Shown: piece by piece, positions 53,573 through 61,861 of the stretch
Layout of the letters: each line of letters opens with the position of its first letter
Position numbering within the stretch: the stretch's first letter is position 1
Origin: Roseibium hamelinense
GTDB lineage: Bacteria; Pseudomonadota; Alphaproteobacteria; Rhizobiales; Stappiaceae
Assembly (NCBI RefSeq): GCF_007830545.1
Contig: NZ_VLLF01000001.1
Coordinates: 434,001 to 498,000 of the forward strand
Length of the DNA: 64,000 bases
Direction: 5' to 3'
Program-made: the position numbers and the translations under genes
Notes under the pieces: model-generated
What the model saw: only the letters and a program-made list of their open reading frames with translations
Told to the model about the DNA's origin: nothing
The model's database searches: none

Positions 53573-54469
53573 TTATGCCGCTCCTTTTTGAAGAATGTCT
53601 TGTACGTTGTCAGCTCCACCAGGGCTCATGGTTTCGCTTTCGACCTCGTCAATGGTTGGGCGGTCATGTTCGGAAATCGTTTTCCGGCCATGTTCAAGGG
53701 CGATTTGTGGTGCGGCACCATTCATGAAGGCGAGCAGGGTTTGTTTGACGGCGATGTATGGCCGCAAACGTTTCTCGCGAACCGATTTGATTTTTTGCGC
53801 CAGCGGACCGACGATCGCGTAGGAACTAAAGATCCCGATGAACGTCCCGACCAGGGCGGCACCAATCAGTGAACCGAGGATTTGCGGCGACTGGTCAATT
53901 GCGCCCATCGCCTTGATCACCCCAAGCACTGCGGCCACGATGCCGATGGCGGGCAAGGCTTCCGCCATGACCGACAATGCCCCATATGGCTTCATTTGAT
54001 CGCGGTGAATGGTGTGCAACTCTTCATCGACAAGCGCCTCGATTTCATGGGCCCGTGCGTTGCCGACGATGATCAAGCGGAAATAATCGCAGATGAAAGT
54101 TGTCAGGCGCGGGTTGTTCAGAACGCTCGGAAAGTTTTGAAAGATCGATGAACTGCGCGGGTCTTCAATATGCGGCTCGACCTCGTTACGGCCCTTGGCG
54201 CGCAACTCACGCATTAATCCATAAAGCAGCGCCAGAACATCCAGATAGTCGCGTTTTTTCGGGATCGCGTTGCGCATGATTTCACCAAGCGCGCGCACGG
54301 TATCCATGATCGATTTCATCGGGTTTGCGATGATGTAGGCGCCGAGCGCGATCCCCAAAATGATGACGAGCTCCCATGGTTGCCACAGGACAGAGACTTT
54401 GCCGCCCAACGCAGCGAAACCGCCGATCAGCGAAACGATAGTGATTATAAGGCCGATAATGATTGTCAC
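53573..54469 (-). CDS. motA: Flagellar motor stator protein MotA
   Basis: The 298-residue protein has four membrane helices: two near the N-terminus ([20 protein letters not shown] and [18 protein letters not shown]), then a cytoplasmic loop, then [21 protein letters not shown] and [26 protein letters not shown]. It is the proton-channel partner of MotB and first gene of the minus-strand switch operon. An ACAAG element lies 58 bp upstream. Confidence 0.95.
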   Translation of the reverse strand: MTIIIGLIITIVSLIGGFAALGGKVSVLWQPWELVIILGIALGAYIIANPMKSIMDTVRALGEIMRNAIPKKRDYLDVLALLYGLMRELRAKGRNEVEPHIEDPRSSSIFQNFPSVLNNPRLTTFICDYFRLIIVGNARAHEIEALVDEELHTIHRDQMKPYGALSVMAEALPAIGIVAAVLGVIKAMGAIDQSPQILGSLIGAALVGTFIGIFSSYAIVGPLAQKIKSVREKRLRPYIAVKQTLLAFMNGAAPQIALEHGRKTISEHDRPTIDEVESETMSPGGADNVQDILQKGAA

Positions 54470-54527
54470 CGAGCAGCTCCTGGATGGACTGAGTGAGACT
54501 GAATTATCGGCACGCTAGACCGCGAGA

Positions 54528-54544
54528 CTTGTCCGAAGCTGTTC
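54528..54544 (-). promoter_or_regulatory. ACAAG element before motA
   Basis: On the minus strand, GAACAGCTTCGGACAAG matches the flgB form at 15 of 17 positions and ends 58 bp before the motA ATG. This near-identity at the far end of the cluster, on the opposite strand, argues against chance. Confidence 0.6.
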
Positions 54545-54562
54545 TGTGAAAGCGTTAATTTC

Positions 54563-54579
54563 AGTCAGCCCGGCGCAAG
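54563..54579 (+). promoter_or_regulatory. Weak ACAAG-like element before the DUF1217 gene
   Basis: AGTCAGCCCGGCGCAAG keeps 10 of 17 positions of the flgB form, 87 bp before the ATG at 54667. It lies 18 bp from the divergent motA element. It may be a degenerate second site. Confidence 0.25.
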
Positions 54580-54666
54580 CTCCGCAATGGATTGTGACGT
54601 CAACAAACGCGCTGCGCTGGCAGGGTGGTACCGTTCAGACGTGAAGGCAGGAAAGCGAGCAGACCG

Positions 54667-55458
54667 ATGATAAGCACGCTGTCGCAGTATCAGCTGGTAT
54701 CCAACAATATCGACCGGTCTTTAAAGATCGTCGGGTCTGACCCGACCATCGAGCGGCAAAGTCAGTATTATCAAGACAACATCCGGAACATTAAGTCGAT
54801 TGACGACTTCATGAGCAATGACCGGATTTACAGCTATGCCATGAAGGCCATGGGTCTTGAGGAAATGACCTATGCGAAAGCCTTTGTCCGCAAGGCACTG
54901 GAAGAGGGCATTTCTAACTCGGACAGCTTTGCGAACCGGTTGAACGACAAGCGCTATGCCGAGTTTGTAAAAGTGTTTAACTTCGCAGCCTTCGGCGAAG
55001 CCGCAACCAGTTTCTCAAGCGCGCAGCAGGGTATTGTCGACAGCTTCATGCGTCAGTCTTTGGAAGAGCGCGAAGGCAGCCAGAATGAAGGTGTGCGCCT
55101 CGCGCTGTATTTCGAACGGAAGGCCTCCGAAATCACCAACGCCTATGAAATACTGGCGGACAAGGCGCTCGCGCAGACCGTGTATACGGCACTCAACCTG
55201 CCGCAATCCTTCGGGCTTTCCGACATCGACAAACAGGCTGAGTACATCTCTGACCGGATTGATTTCGATCAGTTCAAGGACCCGGACTACCTGAAGCGCT
55301 TCTTGGAAAAGTTCAGCGCCTTGTATGACATGCAAAACGGGTCGCCGGGAGCCTCTCAAGTGCCGTCGTTGATTGTGGGCGCGGCCGGCGGCACCGGGGT
55401 GATCGGTCTTGGTGAAGGGCTCCTGTCCAGTATTCAAAACCTGAAGCTGGGAGGCTAA
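54667..55458 (+). CDS. DUF1217-like flagellar-cluster protein
   Basis: The 263-residue, mostly helical protein starts at ATG 54667. It shows the pattern of DUF1217 proteins found next to flgF in Rhizobiales: IERQSQYYQDNIRNIKSIDDFMSNDRIYSYAMKAMGL, then FVRKALEEGISNSDSFANRLND. No signal peptide or membrane segment is seen. It could be an axial component or secretion accessory, but this is untested. Confidence 0.75.
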   Translation: MISTLSQYQLVSNNIDRSLKIVGSDPTIERQSQYYQDNIRNIKSIDDFMSNDRIYSYAMKAMGLEEMTYAKAFVRKALEEGISNSDSFANRLNDKRYAEFVKVFNFAAFGEAATSFSSAQQGIVDSFMRQSLEEREGSQNEGVRLALYFERKASEITNAYEILADKALAQTVYTALNLPQSFGLSDIDKQAEYISDRIDFDQFKDPDYLKRFLEKFSALYDMQNGSPGASQVPSLIVGAAGGTGVIGLGEGLLSSIQNLKLGG

Positions 55459-55462
55459 CCGC

Positions 55463-56191
55463 ATGCAGTCCGCACTTTATGTTGCTCTTTCCGCGCAGGT
55501 CGCACTTCAAAACCGGATGGAAACGGTTTCAAAGAACCTCGCCAATATGAACACCACCGGATACCGGGCCGACGAGATCAATTTTGCCGAACTGGTCTCC
55601 AAAGCCGGCGACAACCGGGTGTCTTACGCCACACCGGGAGAGGTGTTTATTTCCCGCCAGGGCGGGGCTCTTCAAAAGACCGACAATCCGCTTGATATGG
55701 CGGTCGAAGGCGAAGGCTGGTTTGCGATCCGGGCTCCGGAAGGCATCGCTTACACACGTGACGGGCGCATGGATCTCGATGAAAACGGGGTGCTGCGGAC
55801 TGTAAACGGCTATGAGGTTCTTGACGCGGGCGGCTTGCCGATCGCGCTTGATCCGGAGGGAGGCCCCGCGCTGATCACGCAATCGGGTGAGATATTCCAG
55901 GGGGATGACAACCAGATCGGCCAGATCGGCCTGTTTACAATTCCCCAGGACGCGAAACTGACACGGTTCGACAATTCGGCCGTTGTACCGGACCTTCCGG
56001 CCGAACCCGTGCAGGTGTTTGCCACAGACGGTATCCGCCAGGGGTATCTTGAAGGCGCAAATATCAACCCGATCCGTGAAATGACTAAGCTCATCATGAT
56101 CACGCGCACGTTCGAGAGCGCTACAAAGATGATGGATGGCACCGGGGAAAGCCAGGAAAAGGCTATCCGGGAACTCGGAAAAACGTCATGA
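55463..56191 (+). CDS. flgF: Flagellar basal-body rod protein FlgF
   Basis: The 242-residue rod protein has SKNLANMNTTGYRADEI at the N-terminus and PIREMTKLIMITRTFESATKMM at the C-terminus. It is separate from flgG, as is common in Rhizobiales. It is 4 bp after the DUF1217 gene and overlaps the next by 4 bp. Confidence 0.93.
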   Translation: MQSALYVALSAQVALQNRMETVSKNLANMNTTGYRADEINFAELVSKAGDNRVSYATPGEVFISRQGGALQKTDNPLDMAVEGEGWFAIRAPEGIAYTRDGRMDLDENGVLRTVNGYEVLDAGGLPIALDPEGGPALITQSGEIFQGDDNQIGQIGLFTIPQDAKLTRFDNSAVVPDLPAEPVQVFATDGIRQGYLEGANINPIREMTKLIMITRTFESATKMMDGTGESQEKAIRELGKTS

Positions 56192-56931
56192 CGCTTGTTT
56201 CGCCCGTTGAACCGCCGCAGCAAACCCTGGACCACGTCCGAACCAGCGTCGGCAATCCGGCGAATGCCGACCGGCCACGGGAAGTTCAGCGCTCCAATCC
56301 TGCCATGGGTTTTGGCGACTTTCTGGATGTCATTAACCCGCTTCAGCACATTCCGGTGGTTTCAAACGTCTATCGCGCGGTGACGAACGATCAGATATCC
56401 GATAGTGCACGGTATGCGGGCCATGCCTTGTACGGAATGGCTTTCGGCGGGCCGATCGGCCTTGGCGCGATGCTCGGTTATTCCGTTGGCGAGACGGCGG
56501 TTGCCAAAATGGCGGCGCAGCCTGGCGGACTTGAGGAGACACCCTCTGGACCTGCGCCGGCTCCGGAGAGTTCTGAAGCAACCATCGCAGCAGCTGTCGA
56601 CATACCGGTGCCGGGCAGCAAGCCGGACGACACCGGGCCTGCGCGCGAAATCAACGAAGTGCTCGGCGCGGAGATCGGACGGACCAGTGAAGGTGCGGTC
56701 AAACCTCCGGTGGACTTGATGCAATTGCTTTCGGACACGGTTCCTTCACCACGCGAAAAACCAACCGGTGAGAACCCACCGGGATCAGAGGACCGGCAAA
56801 ACGAGCCCGCGGTGTCGCCGGAGCAAAAACTGGATGCGATTGCGGCTCATGGAGCCAATCATCTGCCGCTCGAAGTCCTAAAGGTCCTTCAGAAACGCCA
56901 TGTATCCCGAACACATGCTGAACAGTCTTGA
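56188..56931 (+). CDS. Proline-rich hypothetical protein between flgF and fliI
   Basis: The 247-residue protein has a central Gly/Ala-rich amphipathic stretch (ARYAGHALYGMAFGGPIGLGAMLGYSVGETAVAKM) and a long, Pro/Glu-rich, disordered C-terminal half. It overlaps both flgF (ATGA) and fliI (32 bp) and so is almost certainly translated. I do not recognise it; a FliI- or FliH-associated role is speculation from position. Confidence 0.65.
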   Translation: MTLVSPVEPPQQTLDHVRTSVGNPANADRPREVQRSNPAMGFGDFLDVINPLQHIPVVSNVYRAVTNDQISDSARYAGHALYGMAFGGPIGLGAMLGYSVGETAVAKMAAQPGGLEETPSGPAPAPESSEATIAAAVDIPVPGSKPDDTGPAREINEVLGAEIGRTSEGAVKPPVDLMQLLSDTVPSPREKPTGENPPGSEDRQNEPAVSPEQKLDAIAAHGANHLPLEVLKVLQKRHVSRTHAEQS

Positions 56932-58240
56932 CCGGCTGGCCGTAACACTCAGTTCGGCCAAAAAGGAAATTGGGCCGATCAAGGTTGGCGGCCGGGTAAC
57001 CCGTGTCTCTGCTGACGCGGTTCACGTTTCCGGGTTGTCGCAGATGGTTTGCCTGGGCGACCTTGTGGTGCTTGAGGGCCGAAACCAGCCTCGCAAAAGC
57101 GAAGTCATTCGCCTGGACGAGACCGATGTGATCGTCAAACCGTTTGAGCGCACGAATGATATCGGCATCGGCGCGGAAGCGTACTTGATGGGCGGACTTG
57201 CAATTCATCCGGATCTGAGCTGGAAGGGCAGGGTGATCTCTGCGCTTGGCCGGCCGATTGATAGCGCTGGCCGGCTGAATACCGGACCGGAAGCGTTTCT
57301 GCTCGAGAATGATCCGCCGCATCCGATGGCCCGAAGCCGCGTGGACACGCCGGTCCGCACGGGTGTGCGTGTGATGGATCTGTTCACGCCCATGTGTGTT
57401 GGGCAGCGTCTTGGTATCTTTGCCGGCTCGGGCGTCGGCAAGTCGACCCTGCTGGGAATGCTGGCGGGGTTTGGGGAATTCGATACCGTCGTGGTCGGCC
57501 TTGTGGGCGAACGCGGGCGGGAAGTGCGCGAGTTCATTGACGATATCCTCGGGGAGTCCATCTCAAAGTCGGTTGTAGTCGCCGCAACCGGAGACGAGAG
57601 TGCGATGATGCGCAGGCTTGCGCCGAAAACAGCAATGAGCGTGGCGGAGTATTTCCGCAGCCGGGGTGAATCTGTCCTGTTGATCCTGGATTCGGCAACA
57701 CGGTTTGCACATGCCGCCCGCGATGTCGCCATGGCCGCCGGTGAGCCGCCCGTGGCGCGTGGCTACACGCCAAGCGTATTTTCGGACCTGGCGCAGCTTT
57801 TGGAGCGTGCGGGCCCCGGTCCGGACGGCGAAGGCAGCATCACCGCGATCTTTTCCGTGCTCGTTGATGGTGATGACCACAATGACCCGGTGGCAGACGC
57901 GCTGCGCGGTCTGCTCGATGGCCACATCATCCTGAACCGGGAAATTGCAGAAAGCGGACGGTATCCTCCGGTCGACATCTTGAAATCGACCTCACGGCTG
58001 GCAAACCGCGCCTGGAGCGATGATCAAAAAGAACTGATCATGCGTTTGAAGGGGCTGATCTCCCGCTTCGAAGACACGCGCGACCTGCGGATGATGGGCG
58101 GGTATCAGGTTGGCGCCGATGAAATGACGGATAAAGCCTGTCAGCTTGTTCCCAAGATCTATGAAAACCTGCGACAGGCGGCCGACACATCGGATTTGGG
58201 CGATCCGTTCACCGAGTTGGCCCGCGCACTGTCCGCTTAG
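56900..58240 (+). CDS. fliI: Flagellar export ATPase FliI
   Basis: The 446-residue ATPase has the Walker A GSGVGKST at 176-183, VGERGREVREF, and ESVLLILDSATRFAHAARDVAMAAGEPP, typical of FliI. The N-terminus is shorter than in enterics. It may start at Met6 (56915). It ends the flgF unit. Confidence 0.96.
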   Translation: MYPEHMLNSLDRLAVTLSSAKKEIGPIKVGGRVTRVSADAVHVSGLSQMVCLGDLVVLEGRNQPRKSEVIRLDETDVIVKPFERTNDIGIGAEAYLMGGLAIHPDLSWKGRVISALGRPIDSAGRLNTGPEAFLLENDPPHPMARSRVDTPVRTGVRVMDLFTPMCVGQRLGIFAGSGVGKSTLLGMLAGFGEFDTVVVGLVGERGREVREFIDDILGESISKSVVVAATGDESAMMRRLAPKTAMSVAEYFRSRGESVLLILDSATRFAHAARDVAMAAGEPPVARGYTPSVFSDLAQLLERAGPGPDGEGSITAIFSVLVDGDDHNDPVADALRGLLDGHIILNREIAESGRYPPVDILKSTSRLANRAWSDDQKELIMRLKGLISRFEDTRDLRMMGGYQVGADEMTDKACQLVPKIYENLRQAADTSDLGDPFTELARALSA

Positions 58241-58279
58241 TAATCAATCAGTAAAGAAATTGTTTACCAATCCGGGTCG

Positions 58280-58585
58280 TTAGGTATTCAGTCCGGTTAA
58301 TTTCCCTTTAACTGAATTCTTCGAGATGAGCCCAAATTTCGCCCAATTATGAGTCAATGGTGACATTGTAACTTTTCCAATCGGTATGTTTGGCGTTATG
58401 GAAATGTCACAGACTTTCAGTTTAGCCGCAGAAATTCGCAACGCGGCGATTTTTAATTGAATTTGCTCATTATTTATCGTTTTAAAAATGTGCAATTTTG
58501 AGATGTATTCGACCGTATGCCTTTGTAATTCCTTGGCTATAAGGTCTGATTTAGATTTTGTTAACTCTGTCTTCCGTTGACCCAT
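58280..58585 (-). CDS. Possible small basic protein in an AT-rich gap
   Basis: A 101-codon frame on the minus strand covers most of the 396-bp AT-rich gap (58241-58636). It encodes a Lys/Ile-rich sequence with a regular helical stretch at about 12-55. AT content makes chance frames more likely here, and there is only a weak ribosome-binding site (AGG). It is kept as a low-confidence candidate because no other gene explains the gap. Confidence 0.3.
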   Translation of the reverse strand: MGQRKTELTKSKSDLIAKELQRHTVEYISKLHIFKTINNEQIQLKIAALRISAAKLKVCDISITPNIPIGKVTMSPLTHNWAKFGLISKNSVKGKLTGLNT

Positions 58586-58636
58586 TAGGCCTGGCCTTTT
58601 ACTTAGTGAGTAACGTTTACTTGCGGAGTGGGCACA

Positions 58637-59443
58637 GTGTTTGTAATCGTCGATGAACGAGAAATTGTAACTTCCGGATATGCGTCAGCGTTTGAACGGG
58701 AGGGGTATGCGTCCTTGGAGTTGCATCCGGCAGAAGTGCTTGACTGGCTCTCTATTGCGCCCGACGGCGACCTTCAGGCTGTCGAAGCCTTCTTGATTGG
58801 TGCCTGTGCCGAGCGCACAACCTTCCCGGCCCAGATCAGGACCAAATGCCAGGATGCCCAGATCTTCGCGCTTGAGGACAAGGCCACACTGGAAACGACT
58901 CTTGAGCTCTTCGCGGCCGAGATTGACGACGTTCTGAAAAAGCCGGTTCACGTGAAAGAGATCCTCGCCCGTGTTGGGGCGCACCGGCGCCGGAAAACAG
59001 TGGACCCAAAAGGGACGGATATCGGTCAGATCCAAGTGTTCTTTGATGGCCGCGACCCTGTGATCGCCGGCGAAGTTATGGAGCTGCCGCGTAGAGAGCG
59101 CCGCATCCTCGAATACCTCGTCCGGAACAAGGGCCGCCGGGTAACCAAAACGCAAATTTTCAACGCCGTTTACGGTCTCATGAATGACGGTGTCGATGAG
59201 TGCGTTGTCGAGAGCCATATCTCGAAATTGCGCAAGAAAATGCGTCAGCGGCTCGGCTTTGATGCAATCGAATCGACCCGTTATATTGGCTACATGCTGA
59301 AAGTGCCGTCGGCTGATCCGGTGAAGCAAACAGCGCAAGGTCAAGCCAGTTCAGGCGTTTCCGGATGGGGGGCAAATTCTCGCAATGCCTCCGGGCTCGG
59401 CCTGAAAGAAGCTGTGGCATGTCTTGCGCAGGCCGATCGCTAG
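58637..59443 (+). CDS. ftcR: FtcR/Rem-like OmpR-type flagellar regulator
   Basis: The start is taken as GTG 58637 (MFVIVDEREIVTSGY), preceded by GGAG, which fits the family N-terminus. The 268-residue protein has a receiver-like domain (1-120) and an OmpR-type winged helix (about 145-225, with RRERRILEYLVRNKGRRVTKTQIFNAVYG and ESHISKLRKKM). The receiver lacks an Asp at the expected phosphorylation site (the segment reads AVEAFLIGA). It ends with an extra disordered tail. FtcR (Brucella) and Rem (Sinorhizobium) activate flagellar operons and it is the best candidate to bind the ACAAG elements. Confidence 0.87.
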   Translation: MFVIVDEREIVTSGYASAFEREGYASLELHPAEVLDWLSIAPDGDLQAVEAFLIGACAERTTFPAQIRTKCQDAQIFALEDKATLETTLELFAAEIDDVLKKPVHVKEILARVGAHRRRKTVDPKGTDIGQIQVFFDGRDPVIAGEVMELPRRERRILEYLVRNKGRRVTKTQIFNAVYGLMNDGVDECVVESHISKLRKKMRQRLGFDAIESTRYIGYMLKVPSADPVKQTAQGQASSGVSGWGANSRNASGLGLKEAVACLAQADR

Positions 59444-59449
59444 GTCGTA

Positions 59450-59479
59450 AAACGGCAGCGGACATTATCGCTGCTGTTT
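59450..59479 (+). terminator. Terminator-like hairpin after ftcR
   Basis: AAACGGCAGCG (59450-59460) pairs with CGCTGCTGTTT (59469-59479), one G-T pair, around an 8-nt loop. It has only a short T run. It covers the first possible paaX start (TTG 59478), supporting the next start. Confidence 0.5.
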
Positions 59480-59489
59480 GAGGACGCAT

Positions 59490-60392
59490 TTGGCCGGATC
59501 CAATTTCTTGAATGCGCGTACCGCGGACCTGTTCGAACCCGCGTTGCACGAAATACGGCCCAAAGCGGCCAGTCTGATCGTGTCCATCTATGGTGATGCC
59601 ATAGAACCGCGGGGCGGGATCGTGTGGATGGGGAATTTGATTTCCATCTGCGCCGCGTTTTCCATCTCAGAAACACATGTGAGAACAGCCGTGTCGCGCC
59701 TTGTGGCAGCGGGCCAGCTGATTGGCGAACGGGAAGGGCGCAAAAGCTACTACCGGTTAACAGGAGAGGCGCAGCAGGAATATTTGCGCGCAGCGAATGT
59801 GTTGTTTTTCGAGCGCCCGAGGCCGGAGCGCTGGTGCTTTCGAACTGTTTCCGAGCCAGAAGACGAAGAGCGTCTTCGGACCGCCGGATTTACCCCCGTC
59901 GCCGCCGGACTTTGGGTCGGGCCGGAGTGGATCGGTCCTTCTGCCATAGCTGGTTTGCCCGGAACCTCCGTCTTTCAATCGGCACAATCCGGCAATCCCA
60001 CAGCCGTCGCCGCATTTGCCCGGGCTTTCTGGGCACTGGACGAACTGGGTGCGCGCTATGACGGCTTTTTGCGGTTGTTTGATCCTTGGTTGACGCAAGA
60101 CAGCATCGCCAGCTCCCTTGGCCCCGAAGGCTGCTTCCTTGCGCGCGTCCTGCTGGTGCATGCCTATCGGGGAATTTTGCTGAAAGATCCTCATTTGCCA
60201 GAGGATGCCACCGGCGCAGATTGGCCTGGTCGCGCTGCGCGCCGGTTGTTCGCCGAACTGTATATCCGGTTGTCGCCGCCAGCAGATCGATACATCGGAG
60301 CCAGTTTCCAAACAGCCGATGGCGCTTTGCCGGAATGCACTGAAAAATCAATGGCACGGCTCAAAAGCCTGCACGTCCTAGCCGGCTCCTAA
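59490..60392 (+). CDS. paaX: Phenylacetate operon repressor PaaX
   Basis: The start is a TTG at 59490 with GAGGA upstream; no ATG fits. The 300-residue protein has the PaaX N-terminal winged helix (PKAASLIVSIYGDAIEPRGGIVWMGNLI, then ISETHVRTAVSRLVAAGQL) and the long C-terminal domain with WRTYV-like helical segments. PaaX represses paa genes and is released by phenylacetyl-CoA. It lies directly upstream of the paa genes in the same direction. Confidence 0.92.
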   Translation: MAGSNFLNARTADLFEPALHEIRPKAASLIVSIYGDAIEPRGGIVWMGNLISICAAFSISETHVRTAVSRLVAAGQLIGEREGRKSYYRLTGEAQQEYLRAANVLFFERPRPERWCFRTVSEPEDEERLRTAGFTPVAAGLWVGPEWIGPSAIAGLPGTSVFQSAQSGNPTAVAAFARAFWALDELGARYDGFLRLFDPWLTQDSIASSLGPEGCFLARVLLVHAYRGILLKDPHLPEDATGADWPGRAARRLFAELYIRLSPPADRYIGASFQTADGALPECTEKSMARLKSLHVLAGS

Positions 60393-60427
60393 ACCCGTTC
60401 GGTGGAAGCACAAAATGGCAAGAGGCA

Positions 60428-60476
60428 AAAAGCATCACAAATATACTCAAAAAATCTCTTTTGTTGTGATGCTTTT
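60428..60476 (+). promoter_or_regulatory. 13-bp perfect inverted repeat upstream of the paa operon
   Basis: AAAAGCATCACAA (60428-60440) and TTGTGATGCTTTT (60464-60476) are perfect inverted arms 23 bp apart. They lie just upstream of TATAAA (60482-60487), a likely -10 box, so the right arm covers the -35 region. The TGATGC core recalls the TGAT-containing PaaX sites of E. coli. A PaaX operator is the most likely role; a paaX mRNA hairpin is the alternative. Confidence 0.6.
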
Positions 60477-60488
60477 CGCGCTATAAAG

Positions 60489-60502
60489 TGACCGACCGGT
60501 CA
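60489..60502 (+). promoter_or_regulatory. TetR-type palindrome in the paa promoter
   Basis: TGACCGACCGGTCA is a perfect palindrome around GACCGACCGGTC-like core, immediately after the predicted -10 box. Its ACCGACCGGT core matches the operator type of TetR regulators of acyl-CoA catabolism (PaaR, PsrA, LiuQ). No TetR gene is in the window, so a second, unlinked regulator may act here. Confidence 0.55.
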
Positions 60503-60539
60503 GCGAATGATGTTGACTGTTTGGGAGGATCACGAACCG

Positions 60540-61745
60540 ATGCCGGACGCTTTCATTTGCGATGCAGTGCGGACACCGATTGGCCGGTATGGCGGCGCGC
60601 TTGCATCCGTGCGAGCGGATGATCTGGCAGCGGCTCCGCTCGAAGCACTCATGGAGCGCAATCCGGATGTCGATTGGTCCAAAGTCGATGATCTGATCTA
60701 CGGCTGCGCCAATCAGGCGGGCGAAGACAACCGCAATGTCGGCCGGATGGCTGCGCTGCTCGCTGGATTGCCGATTTCAGTTCCCGGCACGACCGTCAAC
60801 CGGTTATGCGGTTCAGGCATGGACGCGATCGGGATGGCAGCCCGCGCAATCCGCTCCGGCGACTGCGAATTGGTGATTGCGGGCGGCGTGGAGAGCATGT
60901 CGCGCGCGCCCTTCGTGATGCCGAAGGCGGAGACGGCGTTTTCCCGCACGAACGCGGTTTACGATACGACCATCGGCTGGCGGTTCGTTAACCCGAAGCT
61001 CAAAGCTGCCTTCGGCACGCACTCCATGCCCGAAACGGCGGACAATGTTGCGGCGGATTTTGACATAACCCGCGAAGATCAGGATGCCTTTGCGGCGCGC
61101 AGTCAGGCGCGGTGGGCTGCAGCTCAGGAGAAGAGCTTGTTCGAAGACGAAATCATTCCGGTTGTGGTGCCGCAGCGCAAGGGGGATCCAGTCATCGTTG
61201 CGAGCGACGAGCATCCGAGGCCGGGTACCCGTCCGGAGCACTTGGCCAAACTGCGGAGCATCAACGCGCCGGATCTGACAGTCACCGCCGGCAACGCGTC
61301 CGGCGTCAACGATGGCGCGGCGGCACTCCTCCTGGCGACTGGAGAGGAGGCTGAGCGGCAGTTTTTGATCCCGAAGGCGCGCGTAGTTGCCATGGCTGCA
61401 GCAGGTGTCGAGCCACGGATCATGGGTATTGGCCCTGTTCCGGCTGTGCGCAAGGTGCTTGAAAAGGCCGGCCTGACACTCGGCCAGATGGATGTCATCG
61501 AGTTGAACGAGGCCTTCGCTGCACAGGCTCTGGCGGTTTTGCGCGAACTTGGGCTCGCCGATGATGCGCCGCATGTCAATCCGAACGGTGGGGCAATCGC
61601 GCTCGGCCATCCCTTGGGCATGAGCGGGGCACGGCTGGTGTCAACGGCACTGTACCAGCTGCTGCGCACCAAGGGCCGGTACGCGCTTTGCACCATGTGT
61701 ATTGGTGTTGGCCAGGGAATTGCGATTGTCTTGGAGCGGGTATGA
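60540..61745 (+). CDS. paaJ: 3-oxoadipyl-CoA thiolase (PaaJ/PcaF family)
   Basis: The 401-residue thiolase starts at ATG 60540 with GGGAGGA upstream. Catalytic residues are intact: Cys90 in NRLCGSGMDA, His in NGGAIALGHPLG and Cys in CTMCIGVGQG. Next to paa genes it most likely performs the last step, cleaving 3-oxoadipyl-CoA to succinyl-CoA and acetyl-CoA. A protocatechuate-pathway PcaF role is the alternative because the two are near identical. Confidence 0.92.
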   Translation: MPDAFICDAVRTPIGRYGGALASVRADDLAAAPLEALMERNPDVDWSKVDDLIYGCANQAGEDNRNVGRMAALLAGLPISVPGTTVNRLCGSGMDAIGMAARAIRSGDCELVIAGGVESMSRAPFVMPKAETAFSRTNAVYDTTIGWRFVNPKLKAAFGTHSMPETADNVAADFDITREDQDAFAARSQARWAAAQEKSLFEDEIIPVVVPQRKGDPVIVASDEHPRPGTRPEHLAKLRSINAPDLTVTAGNASGVNDGAAALLLATGEEAERQFLIPKARVVAMAAAGVEPRIMGIGPVPAVRKVLEKAGLTLGQMDVIELNEAFAAQALAVLRELGLADDAPHVNPNGGAIALGHPLGMSGARLVSTALYQLLRTKGRYALCTMCIGVGQGIAIVLERV

Positions 61746-61816
61746 CGGCCACGGGCAAGGGCGGGCAGGAAGAGATGAAAGAATTGGGTGCGCGTCAGTT
61801 CGGCGGTAGGCTCTGA
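61742..61816 (+). CDS. Possible 24-residue ORF coupled to paaJ
   Basis: ATG 61742 overlaps the paaJ stop (ATGA) and opens a 24-codon frame ending TGA at 61816, in the 116-bp gap before paaA. It is Gly/Glu-rich with no recognised motif. The junction is like those of true coupled genes, but the frame is short; most likely it has no product or is a leader. Confidence 0.15.
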   Translation: MTATGKGGQEEMKELGARQFGGRL

Positions 61817-61861
61817 CGCCACAAGAAGGGGGCTGCCGGGCACCCGACAGGAGGACGGATC

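Noticed and set aside
54480..54530. A sigma-28 promoter before motA (GCCGATAA seen on the minus strand)
   Set aside because: The -10-like match has no TAAA box at the right distance and no fliA is present; the same sequence is not shared by most other units.
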